NCBI GenBank assembly: GCA_016930775.1
Contig: JAFGGB010000047.1
Coordinates: forward strand, 1 to 55,589
Direction: 5' to 3'
DNA: 55,589 bases
Source: Deltaproteobacteria bacterium
Lineage (GTDB): Bacteria > Desulfobacterota > Syntrophia > Syntrophales > UBA2210
The translations under genes and the position numbers were made by a program. This document shows positions 20,019 through 28,921 of the stretch, one piece after another (position 1 is the stretch's first letter; every line of letters starts with the position of its first letter). The notes under the pieces are model-generated. The model was not told the DNA's origin. It saw only the letters and a program-made list of their open reading frames with translations, and searched no databases.

Positions 20019-22610
20019 ATGATGGATGCGTCAATGAAACAGACTCTTCGGCGCCGGTCGAGTATGTTGTTTGTGCTTTTTACCGATGTGGCCGGATCGA
20101 CGATCTATTTCAAGACTTTCGGAAATGAGGCGGGACGGCGCATGCTTCGGGAGCACGAATCGATCGTCTCCGAATGCATCGGCAGTAACAATGGTCATGT
20201 CATTAAAAAAATCGGCGATTCCGTCATGGCCTCTTTCGCCAATCCCTTGGAAGTAATTCAAGCCTCAGCAGAGATTCAGAGGAGCTTCCGTTCACGGAAC
20301 CTCGGCAGGTCTAAACTCCAGGAAATTCATGTGAGGATAGGCGTACATTACGGCGAAGTGATTCTCGAGGAAGACGACATATACGGTGATGTCGTTAACG
20401 TCTCGTCAAAATTGACAAACCTTGCCGGCGCCGATGAAATCTATATCTCGCACGATGTCTTCATGCGCATCAAGAATGAAAATCAATGGCGCTTCGAGTC
20501 CGTCGATTTTTCCCGGCAGCAGGATATCGTGCATGCTATGGCAATCTATAAGCTCCTCTGGGATGACTCATCGCCGGAGAAGGCAGGCAGCAACAAAGCC
20601 ATCCTCACGATCATACCGCACTGGTCTCTCGATACAGGCTCATTCCGTACAAGCTGGAATCATTTTATCGTTAAGAAAGCCTCCCTCATTGGACAGAGGA
20701 CAGCTAAAGAACAAATATTCGACGACGGAGCGCGAGCGATCTCTTTTGAAGAAGTCTCCCAGGCTCTCAATGCGGCCGAGACTGTGATGACCTTCATGAA
20801 AGACCATCTTGGCCCGCAACCGGGACCGCAGCTCATACCGGTCAGCATTGCAATCGATTATAAATTGCTCTGTTCCATCGAAAAATCTGATGTTGTCGAC
20901 CGGACCAACCTGACACCCGGCAAAATCCAACTCACCCAATCGGCCCGGGAGGCGCTGGCCGCGGAAGAATCAAAACGGGGATCTGCTGTTGATTCACCGG
21001 AACAGCGGTCTCTGTCGAACGACGAACAGCCCTTGGAGCCGACGGACTCGCTGTTTCCTTATCGTCATTGCGTCGCTCACGGCGCGGAACAGCCCTGTCT
21101 ATACTGCGGCAGCAGAAAACATCTGCCGGCTCGCTGTCCTTCGAAACAATACCTTCAGATCACCGCAGAATTGACAAAATTAGGATATCGCTCCTTCGAT
21201 GAGATCGGGCGCATATTCTTCACGTATCTATCCGGAACCGAGGCATCGCATGAAACAGACGATCTTGCCTCGCCGTCATTGCTGGCTGAACGATCTTTCT
21301 ATGAACTGAAGGAAAGTTTCCAGCTTCGTCACCTGACAGCCGTCTGGAACCAGGATTATCTTTCCAACGTCTCCGTTCCGGGGAAAAACGGCAACCTCTG
21401 GCTTGCCTTTGATTGCCTCAGGGTCTCCCAGACGGAACAGGCGGAGCGCCTTCTGAACCACTTCGTCAAAGGTGCTGCCGCCGCTGATCCGGCAGCTCTG
21501 TGCCTTCTCGGACTCCTCAACGCAGAGAAGCGGCGATTCAATCTTGCCGACTATTACCTGAATAAGGCCCTCTCCTCAGTCAAGACCGTCCGGGAGGAGA
21601 CTCTCTTGAGGTTTCTCCTCGCCCGAATATACGATCTCGAGGGGTCCTCTTCGGAAGCGCGTCAGATGTTCAGAGCAATTCAACGGATCAACCAGAATTC
21701 AATGGAAGCCCGCTATAACGAGATCATCCTCGATCTCAAGGAAACGACCGATCCGTCCCATTTGAAAAAGCTTGTATCCCTCATAGAGTATCACCGCGAA
21801 TACTTCATCAAGGCGCTGATCGATCCAGACCTCTCTCCACTCAACATGGCCGTGGAGAAAGAATTGCAACATCTCTATAATCAGGCGCAGGAGCAGGCGT
21901 CTCTCCAGGGAAATATGGCTGAGCAGGAGTATGCCCGGCTCCAGAAGATAGTAACGTCTAATAATGCGTCGATCGGTGAAATCTCGGCACTGATGGAGAA
22001 GACCCGCGAGTTGTCACGAACCGACAGTTACTTCGCTTTTCTCGATCGGAGTCATCTGAGCGAAACGATCCGGGGCCTCTGCCGAAGGATTATCGTCCGG
22101 GAAAAAAAAGACCTGCTCGAAAAACTGGCAACACTGGAAAATCGACTTGACAGAGCAACTCATTCTCTTGCCGCCTTCGGTGCGTCCAGTTCTTTCGCAT
22201 CGTTGCCTGAGGCCGTTGACGATCTGAAGAAACGCTTCCGGAAATTGAGGAAAGAGATAGAGGGAGAAAAGGCGGATTTTCACAGAAGTTCTCAGGAAGA
22301 ACTGAAGGCTCTCCAACGGAAATGCGACGCCGTCGATACAGAAATCGTCCGTTTTGAATCAACGGCAAAGCTGAAGGCCTCTATCCTGCGGTTTGTGAAA
22401 GACTCCTTTTTCTATCTCTTCATCCTTGTTGCGGCAACAATGTTCGCTCTGCCTATTATATTATCATTGCTCGGAAGCACTGCCGAATACCTTTGGCCCA
22501 ACCTCTGCGCCAATACATGGGTATACCAGAAGGGCATTCTCCTGTACGGAGGGACCGCGGCGCTCCTGATTGCCACATACAGAGCCTACAAAACAATCCT
22601 GGCTCAGTAG
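20019..22610 (+). CDS. Class III nucleotide cyclase with CCHC zinc knuckle, TPR-like and coiled-coil regions and C-terminal membrane segments
   Basis: The first 180 residues are a class III adenylate/guanylate cyclase domain: metal ligands D23 (LFTDVAGST) and D67 (IKKIGDSVM), and N127 in GDVVNVSSKL. The transition-state Arg four residues after Asn is Lys (K131). Residues 360-373 read CLYCGSRKHLPARC, an exact C-X2-C-X4-H-X4-C zinc knuckle. Residues of about 450-620 look like TPR helices (AEKRRFNLADYYLNKAL, LLARIYDLEGSSSEARQMF). A coiled coil (about 640-780) leads to two membrane helices at the end (FLYL-rich 790-815 and 838-855). It probably makes a cyclic nucleotide at the membrane; activity is unproven. 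Confidence 0.85.
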   Translation: MMDASMKQTLRRRSSMLFVLFTDVAGSTIYFKTFGNEAGRRMLREHESIVSECIGSNNGHVIKKIGDSVMASFANPLEVIQASAEIQRSFRSRNLGRSKLQEIHVRIGVHYGEVILEEDDIYGDVVNVSSKLTNLAGADEIYISHDVFMRIKNENQWRFESVDFSRQQDIVHAMAIYKLLWDDSSPEKAGSNKAILTIIPHWSLDTGSFRTSWNHFIVKKASLIGQRTAKEQIFDDGARAISFEEVSQALNAAETVMTFMKDHLGPQPGPQLIPVSIAIDYKLLCSIEKSDVVDRTNLTPGKIQLTQSAREALAAEESKRGSAVDSPEQRSLSNDEQPLEPTDSLFPYRHCVAHGAEQPCLYCGSRKHLPARCPSKQYLQITAELTKLGYRSFDEIGRIFFTYLSGTEASHETDDLASPSLLAERSFYELKESFQLRHLTAVWNQDYLSNVSVPGKNGNLWLAFDCLRVSQTEQAERLLNHFVKGAAAADPAALCLLGLLNAEKRRFNLADYYLNKALSSVKTVREETLLRFLLARIYDLEGSSSEARQMFRAIQRINQNSMEARYNEIILDLKETTDPSHLKKLVSLIEYHREYFIKALIDPDLSPLNMAVEKELQHLYNQAQEQASLQGNMAEQEYARLQKIVTSNNASIGEISALMEKTRELSRTDSYFAFLDRSHLSETIRGLCRRIIVREKKDLLEKLATLENRLDRATHSLAAFGASSSFASLPEAVDDLKKRFRKLRKEIEGEKADFHRSSQEELKALQRKCDAVDTEIVRFESTAKLKASILRFVKDSFFYLFILVAATMFALPIILSLLGSTAEYLWPNLCANTWVYQKGILLYGGTAALLIATYRAYKTILAQ

Positions 22611-22633
22611 ACAGGCTATCCTACGTTTCCATA

Positions 22634-22657
22634 AAAACGTTCCGGAAAAAACGTTTT
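22634..22657. repeat. 8-bp inverted repeat after the cyclase gene
   Basis: AAAACGTT (22634-22641) and AACGTTTT (22650-22657) form a perfect 8-bp inverted repeat around CCGGAAAA. It lies between the 3' ends of two convergent genes. The stem is A/T-rich and lacks a proper U-tract, so a weak terminator or a protein-binding dyad are both possible. Confidence 0.4.
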
Positions 22658-22709
22658 ACGGCACAACAGTCTCCTGGCGTGGGCGAATTGTCCGCCGCAA
22701 CATGCGCTG

Positions 22710-23003
22710 TTATTTTCTGTCCTGAAAATGTTTTCGAATAACAGTATTTTCAAGACATTCCTGAGAGAGGCCGGCGCACATTTCAAGAACGGTGATTCGA
22801 CTTCTCAGTTTTTGCATCTTTGTTTCGTACTGGGGAATGGCATCTTTGAGCTTCTTCCGTACGGGCAGCTGCAGGAAGGGTTTATCCTCGAGGGTGCGGA
22901 TCATTTTTTCCTTTGTGAGAGCAAGTTCATGGAGTTCCTTTTTAAGTCGGACGATTTCGGCAGGATCAACAGATGATACATTCAACTTTTTGTTATCTTC
23001 CAT
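22710..23003 (-). CDS. Small coiled-coil protein of unknown function
   Basis: A 97-residue soluble, highly charged and probably helical protein. It has a heptad-like run through RLKKELHELALTKEKMIRTL and LRSRITVLEMCAGL. No family is recognised. GGAAGG lies about 12 bases upstream of ATG 23003. Composition is protein-like, with no rare-residue excess, and nothing competes on the opposite strand, which favours a real gene. It is convergent with the cyclase and divergent from pyk, so it must carry its own promoter in the gap above 23003. Confidence 0.6.
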   Translation of the reverse strand: MEDNKKLNVSSVDPAEIVRLKKELHELALTKEKMIRTLEDKPFLQLPVRKKLKDAIPQYETKMQKLRSRITVLEMCAGLSQECLENTVIRKHFQDRK

Positions 23004-23457
23004 CGGATAGAAACACCTTCCCGGGATTAATTACAACCTTGTCGCCCTTTGCATTTCTGCAAGGAGAACCTTGCTTCCCTCATTGTCTTATATCGGAAAG
23101 CTCCGAAAATACTTTAGCCTTCCGAACCACCGAGGAGAGTCTCATTCCTTGCGGCCGTTGCCATGCATATTGTTTGCGGCGCGAATTCCAATGGAGCGAA
23201 CAGCCCGTTCAATGACAATTACTGCCTCTTCCCGGAAAAATGGCGACGGGAGCTGCTGGTTTCCGAATATTTTTCTCGACGCATGGAAGCTCCGTGAAAT
23301 GGATATATTGCCTTTGACGGCGCGCCGCTTTGCAAGGAATCTCTCGCGAATCGGAACGATCCGACAGTCACGGTCTGAACGTATGCCGTGTATTTTCTTT
23401 TCGTCGCCTGCATGGTAAAGAGTAGCTTCTCTGATGAAAGGAGTCGCGTAAAGGATC
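23004..23457. other. 454-base gap without a supported gene
   Basis: Both strands contain open frames of 115-140 codons, but their translations are rich in Arg, Cys and Ile in patterns typical of non-coding frames, and neither has a convincing ribosome site. The stretch must contain promoters for the small coiled-coil gene (minus) and pyk (plus). I see no clear hexamer pair, tRNA or structured RNA. It could hold a decayed gene, but no family similarity remains to show it. Confidence 0.4.
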
Positions 23458-24930
23458 ATGAAAATAAATCTTCCGCAGCAGCAAACAAAGATCGTCTGCA
23501 CTATCGGCCCAGCCTCGCGATCCGAAAAGACCATGACAGATATGGTGCGGCAAGGCATGAGCATCGCCAGGCTTAATTTCTCTCACGGCACCCTGGAAGA
23601 CCACAAGAAGGATGTGGCCGCGTTGCGGTCCGTCGGCGAAAAGCTGGCCTGTCAACTGCCTATTTTTGTTGATCTTCCCGGCCCCAAGATACGGGTCGGC
23701 CACCTTGGCGAGGAACCGGTGCGCCTGCAAAAAGGAAACAGGCTGATTCTTGCCTCTAGAGATTCCGGACAAAGCGAACCATTGATCATCCCGGTCACCT
23801 ATGATCGGCTCGCGGAAAGCGTAAAGCCGGGACGAACAATCTATATGAACGACGGATTCATCGAGCTTACGGTGAAAGGCGTTGACTCGCAGGGCGTTCA
23901 CTGCATAGTCGCCGTGGGAGGAACGCTTACCTCGGGAAAGGGAATCAATCTGCCGGGACTGAAGGTATTCGTGGACAACCCGACGGACCGGGATCTTGAA
24001 ATGATGGAGTCGGCCCTTCTCCTGGGAATCAGAATTTTCGGCGTTTCCTTCGTAGACTCGGCGGAAACGATCGAACGGACACGGGACTTCGCACGACGCA
24101 GAGGAACAAAAATCTTTATCATCGCAAAGATCGAAAGAGCCCAGGCGGTGGAACATCTTGATGAAATCCTTGAAGCCGCCGATGCGGTCATGATTGCCCG
24201 GGGCGATCTTGGCGTCGAGATTCCTCTGGAAGAATTGCCGACGCTCCAGAAGGAGATCATCCTGAAAGCGAACATCCGTTGCCGTCCGGTGATTACAGCT
24301 ACACAGATGCTGGAATCCATGGTCGAAAACAGGCGTCCGACCCGGGCCGAGGCTACCGATGTGGCCAATGCCATACTGGACGGAACGGATGCCGTGATGC
24401 TCTCGGCGGAAACAGCCATAGGAGACTATCCCGTGGAAGCGGTCTCTACGATGGCCCGCATAGCCATTCACGTGGAAGGCAAGCGCCGGTCCGTCCGATC
24501 CTCAAAATTCCTGCAAAACATCCTCCGCGAAGATCTGAAGAAGGGAGACATTTCGGTCCCCGACATGATATCCTTATCGGTTTCTGAAACTGTCGAAGCT
24601 CTGGATGTTCCCATTGTTTTGACACCGACATCTCAGGGCGCCACCGCCCGCCGAATAGCCAGACTGAAACCAGAATGTTGGATTCTGGCCGTCAGTCCCG
24701 ACAGGCACGTTCGCCAATTTCTAAATTTTTCCTATGGCGTCAAGCCTCTTTCCGTCGATACAGCGGCTGTTTTCTGGTACGAGCCGGTAATCAAAGGCCT
24801 ATTGGATTCGGGACGCATTCACGGCGGCGACCGCCTCATCATTACAGGCGGACAATTCAAGGACGTTCCGGTCGGGACCGATTCTCTGGGGATAATAACG
24901 ATCCCCGAAAGCAGGCCATCGCCGGCGTAA
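23458..24930 (+). CDS. pyk: Pyruvate kinase
   Basis: It converts phosphoenolpyruvate and ADP to pyruvate and ATP, the last glycolytic step. The 490-residue protein has the N-terminal KIVCTIGPAS, the B-domain boundary DLPGPKIRVG, the metal/substrate segment IAKIERAQAVEHLDEI, ARGDLGVEIPLE, the signature ITATQMLESM, and a normal C-terminal allosteric domain (SVSETVEALDVPIV onward). No C-terminal phosphotransferase-like extension is present. ATG 23458 begins right before the conserved core. The gene is isolated; its neighbour purQ is convergent. Confidence 0.96.
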   Translation: MKINLPQQQTKIVCTIGPASRSEKTMTDMVRQGMSIARLNFSHGTLEDHKKDVAALRSVGEKLACQLPIFVDLPGPKIRVGHLGEEPVRLQKGNRLILASRDSGQSEPLIIPVTYDRLAESVKPGRTIYMNDGFIELTVKGVDSQGVHCIVAVGGTLTSGKGINLPGLKVFVDNPTDRDLEMMESALLLGIRIFGVSFVDSAETIERTRDFARRRGTKIFIIAKIERAQAVEHLDEILEAADAVMIARGDLGVEIPLEELPTLQKEIILKANIRCRPVITATQMLESMVENRRPTRAEATDVANAILDGTDAVMLSAETAIGDYPVEAVSTMARIAIHVEGKRRSVRSSKFLQNILREDLKKGDISVPDMISLSVSETVEALDVPIVLTPTSQGATARRIARLKPECWILAVSPDRHVRQFLNFSYGVKPLSVDTAAVFWYEPVIKGLLDSGRIHGGDRLIITGGQFKDVPVGTDSLGIITIPESRPSPA

Positions 24931-24950
24931 ATCCGGCACAAAGAACGTTC

Positions 24951-24987
24951 AAAAAAAAATAGAAGCGCCCGGCCGACGAGGGACGCT
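24951..24987 (-). terminator. Rho-independent terminator after purQ
   Basis: On the minus strand, AGCGTCCC and GGGCGCT (24987-24964, one bulge) form a GC-rich stem. Five bases later comes a run of nine T (24959-24951). It lies 30 bases after the purQ stop. In the plus direction the same stem follows pyk by about 34 bases but its T-tract is poor, so it may work only partly for pyk. Confidence 0.65.
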
Positions 24988-25017
24988 CTTTATCGGAAAA
25001 GCCTGACAGACGTTTTC

Positions 25018-25845
25018 TCAGAGCAATTCGTTGCGGATAAATTCTACGGCGTTTCTGAAGAGAGAAAGGCCCATGCCTTCTTCCGGCAGATTCTCCCTCG
25101 TCCAGCGGGGATGGTTCGTTGCGTGAAGGTAGGCCTCGGGGTGCGGCATGAGACCGAAAAGACGCCCTGTTCTATCGCAAATACCCGCGATCGCATCGAC
25201 AGAACCGTTCGGATTAAGAGGATAGTCCATTGTGGGGGAAGAATAGTCCGGCGTGCTGTACCGGAGAACGGCCTGGCGACCCTCATGGAGCCTCTTGAGC
25301 AGCCCCTCATGAGCGGCAACGACTTTCCCTTCCCCATGCCGTACGGGAAGATAGAGCCCTCCCAATCCTCTGGTAAAAACACAGGGACTTTCGGGATCGG
25401 CAATCATATGAACCCATCGATCCTCAAATCTTCCCGAATCATTGAATGTAAGAGTGAGCGTTTGTCGTCCGTAGTCGCCGTCAACGGCGGGAAGCAATCC
25501 CAGCTTAACCATAAGCTGGAAACCATTGCACACTCCAAGGATCAATTTCCCCTGCTCGACAAAATGTATGACCTGTTCGAAGAGGGGCCGGCCCGTTCCA
25601 CGAATCCTGGCATGGAGGAACCTGTTAGCCCCCGCTTTTGCAGATCCAAGGTCGTCTCCGTCGAGAAAGCCCCCGGGAAGGTTGAGGAAGTGATAATCCT
25701 CAAGGCGTTTCTCACCCCAGAGAATATCGCTGATGTGCACGATATCGACGACATCACTGCCGGCAAGCCGGCAGGCATGGGCCATCTCCATTTCGCAATT
25801 CGTTCCATTGCCGGTAATTACAATCGATCGGACTTCCTTCGCCAT
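25018..25845 (-). CDS. purQ: Phosphoribosylformylglycinamidine synthase, glutaminase subunit PurQ
   Basis: PurQ releases ammonia from glutamine for FGAM synthesis by PurL. It is a class I glutamine amidotransferase: nucleophile C106 in ILGVCNGFQLMVKLG, and the His-Glu pair in LMPHPEAYLHA near the C-terminus. At 275 residues it is longer than the Bacillus form (about 227), fitting the variant that partners a large PurS-PurL fusion. It starts 31 bases after purL ends, and the two are a single operon ended by the terminator at 24951-24987. Confidence 0.95.
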   Translation of the reverse strand: MAKEVRSIVITGNGTNCEMEMAHACRLAGSDVVDIVHISDILWGEKRLEDYHFLNLPGGFLDGDDLGSAKAGANRFLHARIRGTGRPLFEQVIHFVEQGKLILGVCNGFQLMVKLGLLPAVDGDYGRQTLTLTFNDSGRFEDRWVHMIADPESPCVFTRGLGGLYLPVRHGEGKVVAAHEGLLKRLHEGRQAVLRYSTPDYSSPTMDYPLNPNGSVDAIAGICDRTGRLFGLMPHPEAYLHATNHPRWTRENLPEEGMGLSLFRNAVEFIRNELL

Positions 25846-25876
25846 GGGCGCATCACCTTTGCTCTATCTTGCAGAA

Positions 25877-28858
25877 TCAAAAATTCAGGGGGCGTTGCCA
25901 GGACGCCTTCAGTCCCTCCAGGGGTTCGGAAATGATCAATTGTCCTTCGATCCCCCGGACGGAAAATATTCCTGTATCGTTAACGATTCCGATTTCGGCA
26001 CAGCACTGTCCCTCAAATATTTTTTCGAAGGATTCCTGTAAGTCGCGATGAACCGTCACGATCAAGCGACTCTGGGATTCCGAGAAGAACATGTAATCAT
26101 TGCGCCGCTGCCCCTCGTAAGGAACCTTGGCGAGATCCATATCGATGCCCAATCCGCCGGCAAAGGCCGTCTCGGCAATGGCTATCCCTAGACCGCCGTC
26201 CGAGCAGTCGTGACAGGAAGCCACAAGCCCCTGATCGATCGCCCGGCCTATCGCCTGGTATCGTTTCTTTGCACGGCCAGCGTTGACCCGGGGAACGGAA
26301 TGGCCGATGAACCCATGATGAGCATACCATTCCGAAGCGCCCAATTCCTCGTATGTTTCCCCCAGGATATACACAATATCGCCGGGCCGCTTGGCATCCA
26401 TCGTCACAGCCTTCCGTACATCTGCAATTCTTCCTATTGCAGAGAAGAGCAGTGTCGGTGGAATCGAAATCTTCGTGTCGCCTATTATGTAATCGTTTTT
26501 CATGCTGTCCTTGCCGGATATGCAGGGGACGCCATAGGCGATGGTATAATCGTATAGAGCTTTATTTGCGCGGACAAGCTGGGCAAGCTTGTAGGCGCCG
26601 TCCGGCGTCTTCTTCGATTCAACGGGATCACACCAGCAGAAATTGTCCAGTCCCGCCAGGTGGTCAAGGGAGGCGCCGACAGCCACAGCGTTTCGAATCG
26701 CCTCGTCAATGGCGCAGGCTGCCATATGGTATGTGTCGATATCGCTGTAGCGGGGACAGATGCCATTGGCCACGACGACCCCTTCGAAGGAATCGAGAAT
26801 CGGCCGAACAACGGCTGCATCGCTCGGTCCGTCGTTCATGCTGCCGACGAGGGGTTTCACGACGCTCCCGCCCTGCACCTCGTGATCATATTGGCGGACA
26901 ACACTTTCCTTGCTGCAGATATTGAGCCTTCCCAATATCTCGTGCAAGGCCTTTCCATAGTCTGCCGGTTCGGCAATCCGAGGCGTTTCGCGGCAGGTCG
27001 GCAGCCATCGGGCCGTGAGTCGCAATTGGGGAACGCCGTTGTGAAGGAAATCCATATCAAGATACGCTGCCGTTTGTTCGCCATATCGTATGTGAAACTT
27101 GCCCGTATCGGTGAAGGTTCCCAGAACTGTCGCCTCCACAGCCATCTTTTCCGCAAGCAACTTGAATTCCTCGATGTTTTCCGGCGGCACAGCCAAAGTC
27201 ATCCTCTCCTGCGCCTCTGAAACGAGTATTTCCCACGGTTGAAGCCCTGCATATTTCAATGGGGCCTTTTGTAAATCGATTTCACACCCGCCGCAGAGCG
27301 AAGCCATCTCTCCCACTGATGAGGAAAGTCCGCCAGCGCCGTTGTCCGTAATCGCCCTGTAAAGTCCAAGATCCCGAGCTCTCAGGAGGAAGTCCGTCAT
27401 TTTTTTCTGGGTTATTGGATCGCCTATCTGAACTGCCGTGACGGGCGATCCTTCATGCAGTTCTTCCGACGAGAAGGTGGCGCCGTGGATGCCGTCTTTG
27501 CCGATTCGCCCACCCGTCATGACGACGGCGTCGCCCGGACGGATTTCTTTCCGGTGCGATGGTTTTCCCATCGATCGAGCAGGAGCCATGCCTCCGGTCC
27601 CGCAATATACAAGAGGCTTGCCCAGATACCGCTCGTCGAAAACGATGCAGCCGTTTACCGTAGGAATGCCGCTTTTGTTGCCGCCGTGCTCAACGCCTTC
27701 CCTGACGCCGTCGTAAATCCTGCGGGGATGGAGGATCCTTTTAGGCAGAGGCTTATCGAAAAACGGCGATGCGAAGCAAAAAACATCCGTATTAAAAATG
27801 AGCTTAGCTCCCGTGCCTGTTCCGAAAGGGTCGCGGTTCACCCCCACAATGCCCGTGAGGGCGCCCCCGTAAGGATCCAGGGCGGAAGGCGAGTTGTGAG
27901 TTTCCACCTTGAAGATGAGGTTATAATCATCGTTGAACTTAATGACGCCGGCATTGTCTACGAAAACGGAACGACACCAGTCTTTGTCGCCCCGGCTCTC
28001 GCGGACAATTCGGGTTGACTCCTTGATATAGCTCGTAAAGAGGGAATCGATGACGATTCCGTTGCCCTCTTCATCACAATATTCTATAAAGGCATTGAAG
28101 ATCTTGTGTTTACAGTGTTCCGACCATGTCTGGGCCAGCGACTCCAGTTCCACATCGGTAATTTTGGCGCCCAGACCTACAGACCTTCGCTGGTCCAGAA
28201 CATTTCCATCCTGAAAATGCGCCTGAATAGCTTTCATCTCATCGAGATTGAGGGCAAGAACTCCTTTTTCACTGATCAGAAGGAGCTCCTCGTCAGCCAC
28301 CGCAAGATCTATCTCCTGCACCACAGGCCGATCTTCGCCGGTCACTCTCGGAACAAAGGGAGGCATCCCTCTCTCGGCATCCCATTCGTCCTTCCCCATT
28401 ATCGCGTATCGCTCGATGAGATCATTGGCAAGAAGCTTCGAGGCGATTGCATCGACATTTTTCCTGTCGATATCGGCCATAATGAGGTACTGCCGCGATG
28501 TGTACACCGCTACGCGGCCCCCCGCTCCCCGCTCCGCATAGAGCAGCTCCAGAGCCTCCCGGGCCGTTTTTCCTACGTTGTCCGTCACGCCGGGCCGGAA
28601 ACCCACCTCGATGAGCCAATCGAAATTCCGGGCCAGGGGCCGGTCCACCGAATAGACCTGAATGACGGGGTCCGAAAAGGGACCCGCCGCAGCCACTTCA
28701 AGTTCCTCGCGGGAAAAAGAACCCTCAACGGTAAAAACCTCGATGGTTCTCACTTCCCGGACATCGATGCCCAGATTGGCGACGATTCGCTTGCAGGTTC
28801 TCTCGCCGAGAACATCCCGTACGCTTTGCTTGAAACCGACCTCTATCCTGTGAATCAT
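25877..28858 (-). CDS. purL: Phosphoribosylformylglycinamidine synthase with N-terminal PurS-like modules (PurSL)
   Basis: It catalyses ATP-dependent conversion of FGAR to FGAM in purine synthesis. At 993 residues it lies between small PurL (about 740) and the E. coli single-chain form (about 1295). The N-terminal 170 residues look like two PurS-type modules: the first begins MIHRIEVGFKQSVRDVLG, the second DWLIEVGFRPGVTDNVGK. The rest is the tandem AIR-synthase-like catalytic core, with SEHCKHKIF, KVETHNSPSALDPYGGA and CHDCSDGGLGIAI. The glutaminase is supplied by purQ downstream. GAGAGG precedes ATG 28858 by 4-5 bases. Confidence 0.95.
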   Translation of the reverse strand: MIHRIEVGFKQSVRDVLGERTCKRIVANLGIDVREVRTIEVFTVEGSFSREELEVAAAGPFSDPVIQVYSVDRPLARNFDWLIEVGFRPGVTDNVGKTAREALELLYAERGAGGRVAVYTSRQYLIMADIDRKNVDAIASKLLANDLIERYAIMGKDEWDAERGMPPFVPRVTGEDRPVVQEIDLAVADEELLLISEKGVLALNLDEMKAIQAHFQDGNVLDQRRSVGLGAKITDVELESLAQTWSEHCKHKIFNAFIEYCDEEGNGIVIDSLFTSYIKESTRIVRESRGDKDWCRSVFVDNAGVIKFNDDYNLIFKVETHNSPSALDPYGGALTGIVGVNRDPFGTGTGAKLIFNTDVFCFASPFFDKPLPKRILHPRRIYDGVREGVEHGGNKSGIPTVNGCIVFDERYLGKPLVYCGTGGMAPARSMGKPSHRKEIRPGDAVVMTGGRIGKDGIHGATFSSEELHEGSPVTAVQIGDPITQKKMTDFLLRARDLGLYRAITDNGAGGLSSSVGEMASLCGGCEIDLQKAPLKYAGLQPWEILVSEAQERMTLAVPPENIEEFKLLAEKMAVEATVLGTFTDTGKFHIRYGEQTAAYLDMDFLHNGVPQLRLTARWLPTCRETPRIAEPADYGKALHEILGRLNICSKESVVRQYDHEVQGGSVVKPLVGSMNDGPSDAAVVRPILDSFEGVVVANGICPRYSDIDTYHMAACAIDEAIRNAVAVGASLDHLAGLDNFCWCDPVESKKTPDGAYKLAQLVRANKALYDYTIAYGVPCISGKDSMKNDYIIGDTKISIPPTLLFSAIGRIADVRKAVTMDAKRPGDIVYILGETYEELGASEWYAHHGFIGHSVPRVNAGRAKKRYQAIGRAIDQGLVASCHDCSDGGLGIAIAETAFAGGLGIDMDLAKVPYEGQRRNDYMFFSESQSRLIVTVHRDLQESFEKIFEGQCCAEIGIVNDTGIFSVRGIEGQLIISEPLEGLKASWQRPLNF

Positions 28859-28921
28859 GTTCCTCTCTTCGCACTGAATAAATAAATTCGACGACCGTGT
28901 TGATTGCCCGGTGCAGGAAAC

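Noticed and set aside
23142-23564. 140-codon minus-strand frame over the gap before pyk
   Set aside because: It starts inside pyk, has no ribosome site, and its composition is non-protein-like; kept only as a note in the gap entry.
23368-24471. 367-codon minus-strand frame opposite pyk
   Set aside because: Antisense to a fully conserved pyruvate kinase; the translation is repetitive in His, Arg and Phe with no motif.
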